NCBI GenBank assembly: GCA_019456145.1
Contig: VRUL01000004.1
Span: 145,919-209,918, forward strand
DNA from: Planctomycetota bacterium
GTDB taxonomy: Bacteria > Planctomycetota > Phycisphaerae > Sedimentisphaerales > Anaerobacaceae
Length of the DNA: 64,000 bases
Reading direction: 5' to 3'
The notes under the pieces are model-generated. The model did no database searches. It had not been told where the DNA came from and saw only the letters and a program-made list of their open reading frames with translations. Shown here piece after piece: positions 15,001 through 19,650 of the stretch (position 1 is its first letter; each line of letters opens with the position of its first letter). Both the position numbers and the translations under genes were made by a program.

Positions 15001-15735
15001 TATACCGGCACGGGAGACACCTTGCCGCCGGCACCGACTCCTTACATAGAAAGCATCCAGGCGACGGTGAATACAGTTTCAATGACCGCCGAACAAGCCT
15101 TTGATGAAAGTGGTGTACAGTATTACTTCGAGGCAACAACGGCTGGCGGAAATGACAGCGGCTGGGTGGATGAGCCGAATTATACGGACGTAAACCTCGC
15201 GCAGGATACTATGTACTGCTATAGGGTCATGGCCAGGGATAAGTCGCTCAATCAGAATGAAACCGGCTGGTCATCATCAGTTTGTACGACGACTCTTCTT
15301 CCGCCGGATACTCTGGCCCCATTGCCTAATCCGATGTTATGGGATGACGTACTGGACGCAAATAGCTTAGATGGCACTCCTCGAGAAATCGTGATGCCTC
15401 CCGGCGGCCAAACCGATTACTGGGCTACAATGAGAGCAATATTAGCTACGGATCAGGCGCCGCTCGGCGTGCCCCTAAGCGAGGTGCAGTATAAGTTCGT
15501 ATGCACGAGCAATTCCGACTTCAGCAGCGGCGGCCCAGTGGACGTGCAGTTTGGGGATGGCATCGAATGGAGAAGCGCATCTAACGTTCCTGCCGGTACT
15601 GACCCACGCACATACACGGTCAAAATGGGGGGCAGTGGACTGTTAGAAACTTTCATAGTCATTGCACGTGACGCCCTTGACAACAAGACGGCCTCGTCGT
15701 GGCCACCATACCCCGCAGTAGGGCCGTTCCAGTAG
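1..15735 (+). CDS. Giant secreted modular beta-helix protein with embedded S8 protease and VWA domain (5' end outside window)
   Basis: The reading frame is open from base 1, so the true start lies upstream; at least 5244 codons are visible. Most of the protein is short beta-helix rungs of the type CxFxxNxAxxGGAxY, as in pectate-lyase-like or polymorphic outer-membrane proteins. Six large modules end in a block containing EDPxFxxGYYLS, AAGQ, DSPCxDAGS, TTRTDGVND and VDMGYHY (ends near 1620, 5355, 8225, 9905, 12615, 14515). InlB-like domains (VTVEFE ends) begin modules 2-6. An I9-type propeptide plus subtilisin-like domain lies at about 3835-5065, with Asp 4195, His 4315 and Ser 4870 codons (VDTG, HGTACAG, GTSSACP). 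A VWA domain with DTTGSM lies at about 7276-7955. A two-part dockerin-like segment (14530-14730) precedes fibronectin-III-like repeats at the C-terminus. It is probably a surface or extracellular adhesin/hydrolase scaffold; the substrate is unknown. Confidence 0.9.
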   Translation, partial: GPAGPGLDGSAFSFTFGFGFGFSGIAGGAAYYDSDSDANFTNCIFSGNSAYDTFTTFDASFNLVEMPLYTEGGALYSVPDNNIKLNTCDFIGNLGGAVYCEPGCDLDLDNCAFEENSEAAAGGAIYIAEGGFADIEDCSFVSNTAIGDGGAIICDSDADFTRCSFTGNRAGGNGGAIDAYYEVIDPNIYNILKLNFESCGFVGNKAVDDIYAYGGAVHFQDFEASFTNCQFLNNTSKSGGGLFLTAGTVTMNGGIINGNKALGASGIDTSYIALFNPLLIGGAPGATIGDASSMFDFVGSFGAAHWIDLSGSFSMGGGMVLADTHATLEDCVLQNNVAESVNGTGGAIILYGGNVDHLIKNCLLTGNSAVAEGGAIATAIYSVPRIQNCTFVNNSSDKLGSAVYSDWTTEVVISDSIFDNCNNVAIAEEYSGGDILEHCLFNNNANGDYGIYDGNTGQIDIMSGTDPNVDPNGTNLTGDPQFVAGPLGDYYLSQIAAGQALNSPAVNAGSIPALNLGMNTRTTSTNGDADIGLVDIGYHYSIHLGLEQFTLTTTVIGGHGTIEPASDTYYAGMLIPLTALPDIGYRVDRWSGTVGDASTDNTNFVVMLGDRDVTVEFEQPRTIFVGNDANYTSIQRAIDEAEDGDVVVLYTGVYDPPYPGFPYPQVTILIDKGITLRSEKPDDPTSVAATIIDNVIFEIYTVDTEATIEGLTITHSRMHINFSSPTIRNCVFKENNWFGADGMDGADIGDEDGFNGVSVNGGAMTIYNGSPIVQNCLFQDCSVTGGNGGRGADMPLYGKDGGWAGWAYGGAAYIGYGSNPIFTDCSFVDCFALGGNGGDGGNDTGAPIIHGGRGGNYMWSPSEETGPGTFPNWFWWDGWSWGPYDVYGIPTFYAGYYKDYWKYSGYGGAVYIENDSNPKFYNCNFVNNDANGGLSGLGGLPIETLTPDVRMTIENFGGAVYACYGSAPEFTKCNFTDNTAIPTLDPNTYVGLDAPEDIYVSYGGTIAAEDGVFMKLVDCNVSNGEATVGGGVYWSNAEMAIINSDVSDNIAYLGGGLYSVDSTGAITGSTIIGNQAFVDTDIITNPLMAVPVMFGEGGGYHGLSSIVDITDSVFSQNWASASGGAIYFGGSDMDNPDTSILHNCLLTENSSGRDGGAISSNWFAEPIISNCTIADNNVAGSIGLGYGGGIYSSYKSNVEIIDSIIWGNESYDGSQVAIATGAEPSTMNISHSDIGPRYDPNIFADFDVNDLFADPLLLSGGGTVLIDGQTIYDQFDAGEQRVKVIVSLVEPANIRATTNWDSPQSVNKLRAEIARRQDVVLSSLTSTELTLDYRYENLAAFSGGVTIEGLNKLLNDPLVAHIEPVRNYELMLAQSNPLANTLKAREVYDGSGISIAIVDTGIDYSHPRLGGGGFPNNKVIGGVDTGMGDNDPMPASVAHGTACAGIAAGDLGIFGDYIGGVAPGAKLYAVKANPDGFGGFTNPALIAAWDWCITHRNDDPYHPIKVMSNSLGLPGLPFNDPAVADAFSPAFTVAANTAVSAGITIVAASGNDGFAGQGISHPAAMSMIISVGAVFDITDEVTGYSNAHDILDILAPADPMYTTDIVGAGGYWPNDYFPFFNGTSSACPFAAGCVAVVQQAAFEKLGRYLTPGQVKYMLVETGDPVTDTKVDITKPRVNLGAIIAAFGIGPPIYIEQNCVLNGWQAPDTNSYWSWNGNSPWPDSNTIEEDPYFINGYYLSQFAAGQIYESNCVDGGSDLASILGMDTYTTRIDGVNDLDIVDMGYHYSQGVPVYELTVNVIGGNGSVIPNSGWYYDGAVVSLKAIPEPDYYLEGWYDVNDFLVSYNKRFDVVMDSNKVFNVSFRQSATVTVSGGPDALQNAIDAAGNGDKLIVAEGTYNGDINLSGKELRLFSTNPDDPNVVAQTIIDSQQGGRGFTFDNLEDPNTVIDGFTIVNGDLTGQPGGAIYIGAGSSPTIANIIISDCNVTNADGGAIYIASGSSPIINNVNINNCSAIGGHGGGVYIGTTASITLSYLTITNCAASGSGGAVYAVAGSSPIFVGCDFSSNSASLNGGGLFSGSGSTSVLRQSTLTDNTAGINGGAIYYDMDCVSEVNDCTVSGNIVSEEGGGIFYGLNSSVTVVDCNVSGNLATYGGAIYLSSECSGTISESVFVLNDANEDGGAIYLSDSVEVEISDCSIGYNSAVRGGGIHGIYCSDSTIIGCSIIYNKATQDVVWYEFYNRDPNDPNLPIGPPDPNGSLGDPTYIAIQRTGSTGVAQGGGIYLFEGPGLIADCNISYNTATTSGGGVYLAGDFSPELSNCLITNNRAERDGAGVSANWQVNATISNCTIADNEVTQAPSYGGGLYVSYESHVDVIDSIIWGNIGYHEGAQIAVTSGDLPYPLPSTVNIIYSDIEPSPDPNVYVGPSELDIVFAIDTTGSMGVPITEVTNSMVQIIGQISARARIWRIGIVGYRDPPASDQSTSYLYYDYSPLTNNTTALINAVNAIALGGGSGAQEAVYSGLMHCIDPNALDTLLNAAGVGFMVDPASPGPSWRPLGPGVRRAIILMGDIGPMHPEPNTDYVDSDIIAAANNESIDIFSVLVGSHPARTIQDEVLFTSLAENTGGAYYEVVDAREVVDAILAAIRLIQAQRSNAIFVDNGCEVVGWDPNTEIWDPNTNNIGEDPNFIAGYYLSQIAAAQSVDSPCVDAGSADANDPNIGMHTYTTRTDGVNDVNIVDMGYHYSQGLAQYVLTVIVVDANGDPCDPNFAPGYVEPNTAIAYEGYTNNVIDLTAFPDVGYKVKKWTGTDDDTSTSRYNTVTMTGDKYVTVEFEPAPLSNLFLRVEYQGFWPNGTLEPNTPWVTYDPNFGFWQHYQYYDGTEVALIATPDPNYEVRDWSGTDDDSSSEPNNIVTMDSTDKYVTVEFGLIGYNIINLYDENMVLDARSPFPTIQAAVDAAQNNYTVEASRGVYSGAGNYNINLRAGLDPNDVRLITVRSTDPTDADVVADTIINCGGLGRAFIFDSGEDPNYIVSGFTIMNGFANNGGAILIDNASPTIRNSIIVDNTATGNGGAIYITNGSPVIVNTQISRNSAGGFGGGIYAQAGSAPEIINCLITFNSSGDIGGAIYLYESPAIIRFSTIAYNYGFALEQDNFGRPIPIGGIADRGDSSPEISHCIIGRNGNDFWMSGSILFGTWGDAFSAGDDLYPDSLGGSVTFSCIEEGDFGEATNITTDPLWVTGGLGPFYLSQTRAGQPQTSPCVNANNDPAQQYLLQTLQATYNLGNITTTILNQTDVGFPDFGYHYLFFTGPPIEYSLAINVVGNGRLEYTYFDSSRLVFDFNDVNTVIGPNESPVVINVTPGSTVQFRAIPDPNYRVLRWTGTNDDTTFGLYNSVTMYGSRFVTVEFERSVRRILDVSTDGKYTYLGVQDAIDDARDGDMVVLHSGTYAGTGFEVIGKNIVITGTNPDDPDVVASTIIDCTNELNGGIHILGAPGGTSVLSGVTIINSNTTTINAPAPQGGDGARGIDGFDNMPYAYANLSGNIYTGSGFVRSSAALTVIGNHIITNVIIRDCSVSVGLASGGNNGNADDIDGGDGGNGGFAGAAGIYIGDIFDYSYEYEYIFDPNYPNDINMAMYTYKQVFTNWGGSPLIKNCIIDNCVATAGDGANGGNGGLRGSGGSGGVSGRALGAGIYCDIGTSPTFENCTITNCRAIGGNGGNGGNGNQSIGGYGGLSYSDPCQPDPEIFSAYGAGVFCGVGTKPTFINCTISDNVTDGSVSGVGGFSQPSNIQQQPRRNYNIPSYGAGLYCDSGSSSTLTKCGFQNNVTTYYGDLYTGYGGGVCFDGGKDYDYSFGFGFNFSIFSSYYYSSYLFDSNYVSTVSASLTDCQFSGNSASVGGGLYAIVSDVNIVDCNFADNTSYIGGGLCFNESLAVISDSIIQRNIVSADADPNDPNALGVAFGAGGGVYSLATDTLIRNTEISNNVASGSGGGVYVAVDPNFESSDDQVIKNCLITDNIAGRDGGGISVNWQAHLLIYNCTIADNNVSDPNGYGGGLYSAYEGNIEVIDSIIWGNQGNVGIKGSQIAVMNGDLPYVLPSSITVSYSDVQGWQDANDFGRIDANAVFIDPVIDANDLRRWDFNTVIDEDPLFVSGYYLSHTAAGQSFDSPCIDVGSTDASLVTINEPNISLAQYTTRVDGVNDVSIVDMGYHYPIVLYRLTVYVEGDNGGVTFDPDGLANADPNSRWYNKNASVTLTAQPAPNYRVEGWYDVNDVLVSINKSIEVVMDSDKFFKVRYELPNVVIVTGGGNAIQLAVDAAKSGDILVVTADTYDGDINLQGKDITLVSSNPDDPNIVAMTIIDGQLIGRGFIFNSNEGPNTIIDGFTIINGSIIGQGGGAIYIDVNSSPTIKNVNISNSSVIGANGGAIYIDANSSPLFINLIVTNCSADNGGAVHCDANSSPTFIHCTFINNFAAQVGGAILCDPNVSITINDCNFLDNSANFGGALYCAENCSGTIIDTILERNIANESGGAMYLAEANDLSVTDCNISYNTSQYGAGLYSLGSLNLTISGCSLNFNRAPLVFVDPNDPNTTVIGQGGGMYCFATEALIRDCVLNHNNANTSGGGMYLAGESDSFEIINCLIVDNLAGRDGGGISANWFAEPNIANCTFASNAASGTFGQLGYSGFGGGLYCSYHSNVEVIDSIFWNNYALKGLEIAVATGFEFDPRPATLMISYSDIKRSALAVWIDFGCTLWNPSDPSKQTSLDSTYPLAAWDPDTNNIDEDPLFVTGPFGNHYLSHIGAGQTEDSPCIDAGSELAIDLGMIEYTTRTDELPDTRMVDMGYHYTLDKEKCRFCDLFRDGIINFKDFAIFASNWLDEGCIDLDGVCQGADFTFDTYVDIDDLAFFVECWLVEDVCAPMPNPSEWRIVPYLTSVTYPFSISMTVKTAYDAWSWPVQYYFQCVLGDCSDSGWQDGTTYEDTGLDIDIYGYRVKAKDGLGNETEWSVIGYTGTGDTLPPAPTPYIESIQATVNTVSMTAEQAFDESGVQYYFEATTAGGNDSGWVDEPNYTDVNLAQDTMYCYRVMARDKSLNQNETGWSSSVCTTTLLPPDTLAPLPNPMLWDDVLDANSLDGTPREIVMPPGGQTDYWATMRAILATDQAPLGVPLSEVQYKFVCTSNSDFSSGGPVDVQFGDGIEWRSASNVPAGTDPRTYTVKMGGSGLLETFIVIARDALDNKTASSWPPYPAVGPFQ
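1605..14515 (+). repeat. Long coding module repeats within the giant protein gene
   Basis: Five successive modules (after a truncated first) each run from an InlB-like domain through beta-helix rungs to a conserved closing block ending MGYHY or a variant. InlB-like units lie near 1645-1857, 5380-5592, 8239-8493 and 8512-8769 (a tandem pair), 9940-10215 and 12634-12870. Each beta-helix restarts with a pectate-lyase-like phrase such as IQxAIDxAxxGD and DPNVVAxTIID. Modules vary from about 1.7 to 3.7 kb because of different rung numbers and inserted domains. Duplication of whole modules is inferred from these shared blocks. Confidence 0.8.
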
Positions 15736-15784
15736 ACAGGTCAAACGATAGACAAAAAGACGCTTGACCTCGTGGAAAAACAAA

Positions 15785-15821
15785 GGGGCCGGGTTTGGAA
15801 AAAGCTTCCAATCCCGGCCCC
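15785..15821. terminator. Bidirectional rho-independent terminator between the giant gene and aroC
   Basis: A 15-bp inverted repeat (ggggccgggtttgga / tccaatcccggcccc, one mismatch) has a 7-base loop. On the plus strand it is followed by a pyrimidine-rich tctt; on the minus strand by tttgtttttcc. It separates two convergent genes and can serve both. Confidence 0.85.
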
Positions 15822-15835
15822 TCTTCTAATCTCTC

Positions 15836-17176
15836 TTAAGCCAGTGGGGTAACGTATTTGTCTTTGAGCGTCTGGTAGCCGTAGTGTGCGAGCAGGTGGT
15901 CAAGTATTACCATCGCTGTGTAGTTCTCAGCAACCGGCCATATCCGGGCCACAATCGTTGGGTCACGCCGCGTGATAGCTGCGAGATCTGTGTTCTCCAG
16001 GGTGTACTTATCAATCGTCTTCTGCGGCTTGTCAATTGTGGGCGTTGGCTTGACGGTCAGTCTTACAACAATTGGCTGGCCGGTGGAAAGCCCCCCTGTA
16101 ATGCCGCCGGCGTTATTTGAATCGAAGATGACCTTGCCTCCTTCAGAGTGCATCTGGTCGTTATTCTCGAATCCTGTCATATCTTTGACAGCAAATCCTG
16201 CTCCGACCTCAACGCCCTTGACGGCACCGATGCCGAGCATTCGGCCCAATTCAGCGTCGAGTTTATAGAAGACCGGCTCGCCGAGCCCGACCGGCACACC
16301 GGTTACTACAACTTCAACCACGCCGCCCGTGGAATCACCTGTTTTGCTGATTTCGTTGCAGGCCTTGACCATCGCATTGGCTGTGTCAATATCCGGGCAG
16401 TTAAGAACGGGATGTACGTTATACTTTTCCTGGACCGCTTTGGGCTCCATTTTAGGTGCCTTGCCGCGTATTGCGTCTATCTCCTGCTCGACCTCTGCCA
16501 GTATTTTCATTTTCTCCAGGAACCGCATTTCAGGTGTAATGCGATTTTTGACATAAATCTCCTGATAAAATGGGTCGAGGTCCCGCCGCATTTGTTTGTA
16601 ATTGTCACTATATTTCAAAGCCGCATCATGGTTAATGTCCGGGCAGCGAATGCCGGCTGCTTCTTTGACATAGGAGAATACCTCGATGCCGCATGCTTTT
16701 AATATTTTTTTAGCTACGTATCCGGCGGCGACGATGGTACAGGTGTATCTTCCGCTGAATATGCCCGCTCCGATTGCGTCATCATCGGGCCCGTATTTCA
16801 TAAAAGAGGCATAAGAAGCATGGCCCGGGCGGGGGGTACGGTTCGTGTCCTGATATTGCTTGATGTGGATGAAGTGGCGGTCAAGGTTGGGAATCAGGAC
16901 CGTCAGGGGGGTGCCGTTGGTGTGATTTTTGTTACCGGCACCTTCAATTGTATCGGCTGCGTTTAAGCCGCTATAGATTATAGGCAGGTCCGGCTCTTTA
17001 CGCGGACTGGACAATTCGTCTGCTCCGGGTTTTCTAAGAAGTAAATCCCCGTAAATTTCCTGCTCCGAAAGCAGCATACCCGGCGGATGGCCCTGTACCA
17101 CGGCTGTTAAGCCATCCTGGTATGAGCCCCCGGCCATAGTTACCTGAAAAATACGTCCAACGTGACAACCTATCAT
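15836..17176 (-). CDS. aroC: Divergent chorismate synthase
   Basis: Likely catalyses EPSP to chorismate, the last shikimate-pathway step, using reduced FMN. Family landmarks are present: GRIFQVT at the N-terminus, RPGHASY, MKYG, GLGEPVFYKLDAELGRML, AVKGVEVGAGF, SNNAGGITGGLSTG, KPTPTI and a C-terminal MVILDHLL. At 446 residues it is some 80 longer than usual, mainly from a charged helical insertion around residues 185-245. Several normally invariant positions are changed: the GESHG motif reads GGSYQDG (His to Tyr), the GGGRSSARET loop reads GAGIFSGRYT, and RHDP reads RRDP. The RPGH histidine remains. The start is supported by gaggtaag eight bases upstream and a promoter at 17266-17294. aroA lies nearby on the same strand. 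It could be a specialised paralogue rather than the housekeeping enzyme. Confidence 0.8.
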   Translation of the reverse strand: MIGCHVGRIFQVTMAGGSYQDGLTAVVQGHPPGMLLSEQEIYGDLLLRKPGADELSSPRKEPDLPIIYSGLNAADTIEGAGNKNHTNGTPLTVLIPNLDRHFIHIKQYQDTNRTPRPGHASYASFMKYGPDDDAIGAGIFSGRYTCTIVAAGYVAKKILKACGIEVFSYVKEAAGIRCPDINHDAALKYSDNYKQMRRDLDPFYQEIYVKNRITPEMRFLEKMKILAEVEQEIDAIRGKAPKMEPKAVQEKYNVHPVLNCPDIDTANAMVKACNEISKTGDSTGGVVEVVVTGVPVGLGEPVFYKLDAELGRMLGIGAVKGVEVGAGFAVKDMTGFENNDQMHSEGGKVIFDSNNAGGITGGLSTGQPIVVRLTVKPTPTIDKPQKTIDKYTLENTDLAAITRRDPTIVARIWPVAENYTAMVILDHLLAHYGYQTLKDKYVTPLA

Positions 17177-17192
17177 AAACTTACCTCAAATT

Positions 17193-17438
17193 TTAAGCTG
17201 GTATCGCTGATTTTACTCTGTTATCAAGGTTTATCTGTCTATCAGAGTCTACAAAAGTCTCATTAATTCTACCGTTAAGACAAGACTGGGTCAAGACACT
17301 AACCGAATCTATTGCTTTGACCTTTGATTCGTGGAGGACGTGGGTGTAATATTTCATTGTAATTTTGATGTCGGCGTGCCGGGCATGGAGCCAGGATTCG
17401 GGCGAGTGGTCGATATCCAGCAGAATAGCCGAGTGCTC
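17193..17438 (-). pseudogene. C-terminal remnant of a tyrosine recombinase (phage-type integrase)
   Basis: The minus-strand frame, bounded by stops, reads WLHARHADIKITMKYYTHV followed by a helical tail. This resembles the end of tyrosine recombinases, where the second histidine and the nucleophilic tyrosine sit in GHxxIxxTxxYTH. No recognisable upstream catalytic box (the Arg or HxxR region) is in frame, and a stop lies just upstream, so this is a decayed fragment of at most 81 codons. It sits between greA and aroC, and the predicted aroC promoter lies inside it. The assignment rests on this one motif. Confidence 0.55.
17266..17294 (-). promoter_or_regulatory. Sigma-70-type promoter for aroC
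   Basis: On the minus strand TTGACC and TAGAAT are separated by 17 bases. The predicted transcript start is about 80-90 bases upstream of the aroC ATG. It lies within the recombinase remnant. Confidence 0.55.
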
Positions 17439-17516
17439 TTAGTTTTTGCATCATGTAATCGTCTTTTTTATCCTGGGCTCGGCCGCTACGTTCGGAAATC
17501 TTGGTGGTTTTCAGTT

Positions 17517-17999
17517 CTACTCAATTTGTGACTTCGCAATGTCAATTACCTCAAAATGAAACTCGCCGCGAGGGATCGTTACTGACTCCTTGTCCCCTAC
17601 CGAGAGCCCAACAATAGCATCTCCTACTGGTGAGTGAATTGAAATACTTCCTGTATCAATATCAGCATCGTTAGGGCCCAGTAATTGATAGGTCACCTTC
17701 TCTTGAGTATTCAGATCCAACAAAGTCACAACGGTGCCAAACAGGGCCCGATCACATTGAACTTCAGTGCAATCAACTTTTTCTGAACGGCTTATTTGCG
17801 CCCTCAATTCACCCAGACGCCCGTCGATAAACCCTAGTTGCTGACGGCCGTAAATATATTCGCCGTTTTCCTTTAGATCGCCCGCTTCACGAGCTATGCC
17901 AACCCGTTTACTGACCACAGCCCGTTCTTTCTCAAGCTCGATCAGTTCCTCATGGAGCTTTTTGAAACCAGTTTCTGAGATTTGCACAAGGTCACGCAT
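17517..17999 (-). CDS. greA: Transcript cleavage factor of the GreA/GreB family
   Basis: A 160-residue protein that rescues backtracked RNA polymerase by stimulating cleavage of the nascent RNA. The N-terminal coiled-coil hairpin carries the family signature AGDLKENGEYIYGRQQ with the acidic tip residues (D and E) that coordinate the catalytic metal, followed by GFIDGRLGEL. The C-terminal FKBP-like domain contains the PVGDAIVGLSVGD segment typical of Gre factors. An upstream in-frame ATG at 18050 is less likely: ATG 17999 has a GGAGGT eight bases before it, and the protein then begins at the usual MRDLVQIS. It lies between aroA and aroC on the same strand; no functional link is implied. Confidence 0.9.
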   Translation of the reverse strand: MRDLVQISETGFKKLHEELIELEKERAVVSKRVGIAREAGDLKENGEYIYGRQQLGFIDGRLGELRAQISRSEKVDCTEVQCDRALFGTVVTLLDLNTQEKVTYQLLGPNDADIDTGSISIHSPVGDAIVGLSVGDKESVTIPRGEFHFEVIDIAKSQIE

Positions 18000-18074
18000 A
18001 TTGATATACCTCCATATATAAAATAGTTTGTTTTCTGATATGACAGTCAATCGAATTCATTCTTGTGCTTGCCG

Positions 18075-18180
18075 ATATCGACCAGAGCATAGCGACTTTA
18101 TTGAATTGGCTGTAAGCCTCTCGGATAATAAAAATACTTTGGTTTTCGAGTTTATCCAACTGTGTAAGATTAGAACCCAT
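18075..18180 (-). pseudogene. cysD: N-terminal remnant of cysD (sulfate adenylyltransferase subunit 2)
   Basis: The minus-strand frame from ATG 18180 reads LDKLENQSIFIIREAYSQF and then VAMLWSI. This matches the start of CysD/PAPS-reductase-like proteins, whose next residues are the PP-loop GKDS. Here the frame shifts: the +1 frame gives GKHKNE, after a small insertion around gatatcggc, and homology then stops. An aggagaag ribosome-binding site is still visible upstream. The rest of the gene is absent; greA begins about 75 bases further on. This is a truncated, frameshifted fragment of a sulfate-assimilation gene. Confidence 0.6.
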
Positions 18181-18216
18181 ATCATTTTTACTTCTCCTGA
18201 AAATCGGTGTTCAAAG

Positions 18217-19515
18217 TTAGTTCATTTCCATATTTGCGCCGATACTTTTCATTAATTCCACGTAACCGGGAAAAGTAACGCTTACTGCTTCAGCCGTATC
18301 GATGGAGCATTGACCGTCTAAGTTTAAGCCGGCCAATGACAGGCCCATCACAATTCGGTGGTCACTTCTCCCGTTCAGCTCACCTGGTTTGGGTTTACTT
18401 CCCTCTATTATAAGGCCTTCCGGCAGTTCTTCAACATCAATCGCCATTTTTTTCAGCTCTTCTGCCATACATCTGATTCGGTCAGTTTCTTTGCCTCGTG
18501 CCTGGGCGACGTTTACAAGGCGGGTCCGGCCTTGAGCGAAGGCGGCGGTAACTGCCATAGCCGGCAGGGCATCGGGGGTTTGATTCATATCTATCTCGAT
18601 ACCTTTAAGCGGTGCGGCTTTAACTGTTACCGAATTGGCTTCTCCGCAGGATGCCTTACGGCAGATGCTGATATCGGCGCCCATTGCTTTTAGATAATCG
18701 ACCACGGCTTTGTCCGGCTGACTATCCGAGAAATCCAATCCGAGCAGCGTTACCTCATCTGCTGCCATAGCGGCTGCGCAGAGAAAAAACGTAGCACTGG
18801 AAAAATCAGCAGGAACCGTGACATCAAAGGCTTTATAGCTTTGACCGCCTTTGATTTTGAATTTGCGCAACTGTTGATTTTCGTATTCGATACCCTGTCT
18901 GTTGAGCCAATCCAGCGTCATTTGCACATAACCCGGTTCGTTGAGCAGCGTAACGTCTATCTCGGTGTCTTTGGCCGCCAGGGGTGTACACAACAGCAGG
19001 CTGGACAGGTATTGGCTGGTATGGCAGGCAATATTGGTTTCCCCGCCTGACAGTCTTCCGGTTATCTCGAGCGGTGCTTTGCCGTTATTATTTATGCTGG
19101 TGCAGTTTGCTCCCAAATCGGTGAGCGAATCCATCAACGGCTCAATAGGACGGCTCTGGATTTGTTCGTCGCCGGTGAAGGTTATCACCTTGCCGGCTTC
19201 AGCCAGGGCAGCCGAGCCCATCGCGATACGCAGTGTTGTCCCCGAGTTACCCACATCGATGGATTCTGTCGGAGCGCAGATTTCCCCACCTGTGCCGATT
19301 ACCTTCCAGAGTTTAGGATCGGATGTATCGATTTTGGCGCCTAATGCTCCGTAGCAATCAACCGCCGCCCGTGTATCGTTTGACTCCAGCGGATTACGAA
19401 TAGTGCTTTCGCCCTCGGCCAAAGAGGCAATTGCAACCGCACGAATAGTATGCGATTTGGACGCCGGTATAGTTACGGTTCCTTCTAATCTAGATTTTCG
19501 GACAATCAACTTCAT
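18217..19515 (-). CDS. aroA: 3-phosphoshikimate 1-carboxyvinyltransferase (EPSP synthase)
   Basis: Joins shikimate-3-phosphate and PEP to form EPSP, the substrate of chorismate synthase encoded nearby. All main active-site segments are visible: PASKSHTIRA (PEP/S3P lysine and arginine), GNSGTTLR, SRPIEPL, the HTSQYLSSLLL substrate loop, the TPDALPAMAV aspartate region, RGKETDRI and SDHRIVMGLSLA. The length of about 432 residues is normal. The frame opens four codons earlier with TTG (19527), but the ATG at 19515 gives the usual MKLIVRKS start; no strong ribosome-binding site distinguishes them. It is followed by the cysD remnant and greA. Confidence 0.93.
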   Translation of the reverse strand: MKLIVRKSRLEGTVTIPASKSHTIRAVAIASLAEGESTIRNPLESNDTRAAVDCYGALGAKIDTSDPKLWKVIGTGGEICAPTESIDVGNSGTTLRIAMGSAALAEAGKVITFTGDEQIQSRPIEPLMDSLTDLGANCTSINNNGKAPLEITGRLSGGETNIACHTSQYLSSLLLCTPLAAKDTEIDVTLLNEPGYVQMTLDWLNRQGIEYENQQLRKFKIKGGQSYKAFDVTVPADFSSATFFLCAAAMAADEVTLLGLDFSDSQPDKAVVDYLKAMGADISICRKASCGEANSVTVKAAPLKGIEIDMNQTPDALPAMAVTAAFAQGRTRLVNVAQARGKETDRIRCMAEELKKMAIDVEELPEGLIIEGSKPKPGELNGRSDHRIVMGLSLAGLNLDGQCSIDTAEAVSVTFPGYVELMKSIGANMEMN

Positions 19516-19650
19516 AGCTATTTTCAAATTGCTTGCGTATTGTGGATTGCACTTTTACCAGAAATGGCGAGCAATTAAAAGAAGTTTTTGACTTTACTGG
19601 TTCGCCGTACGTTGGGTACGGTTAAAGGTAAGCTTTTGCCTGGGCTATTG

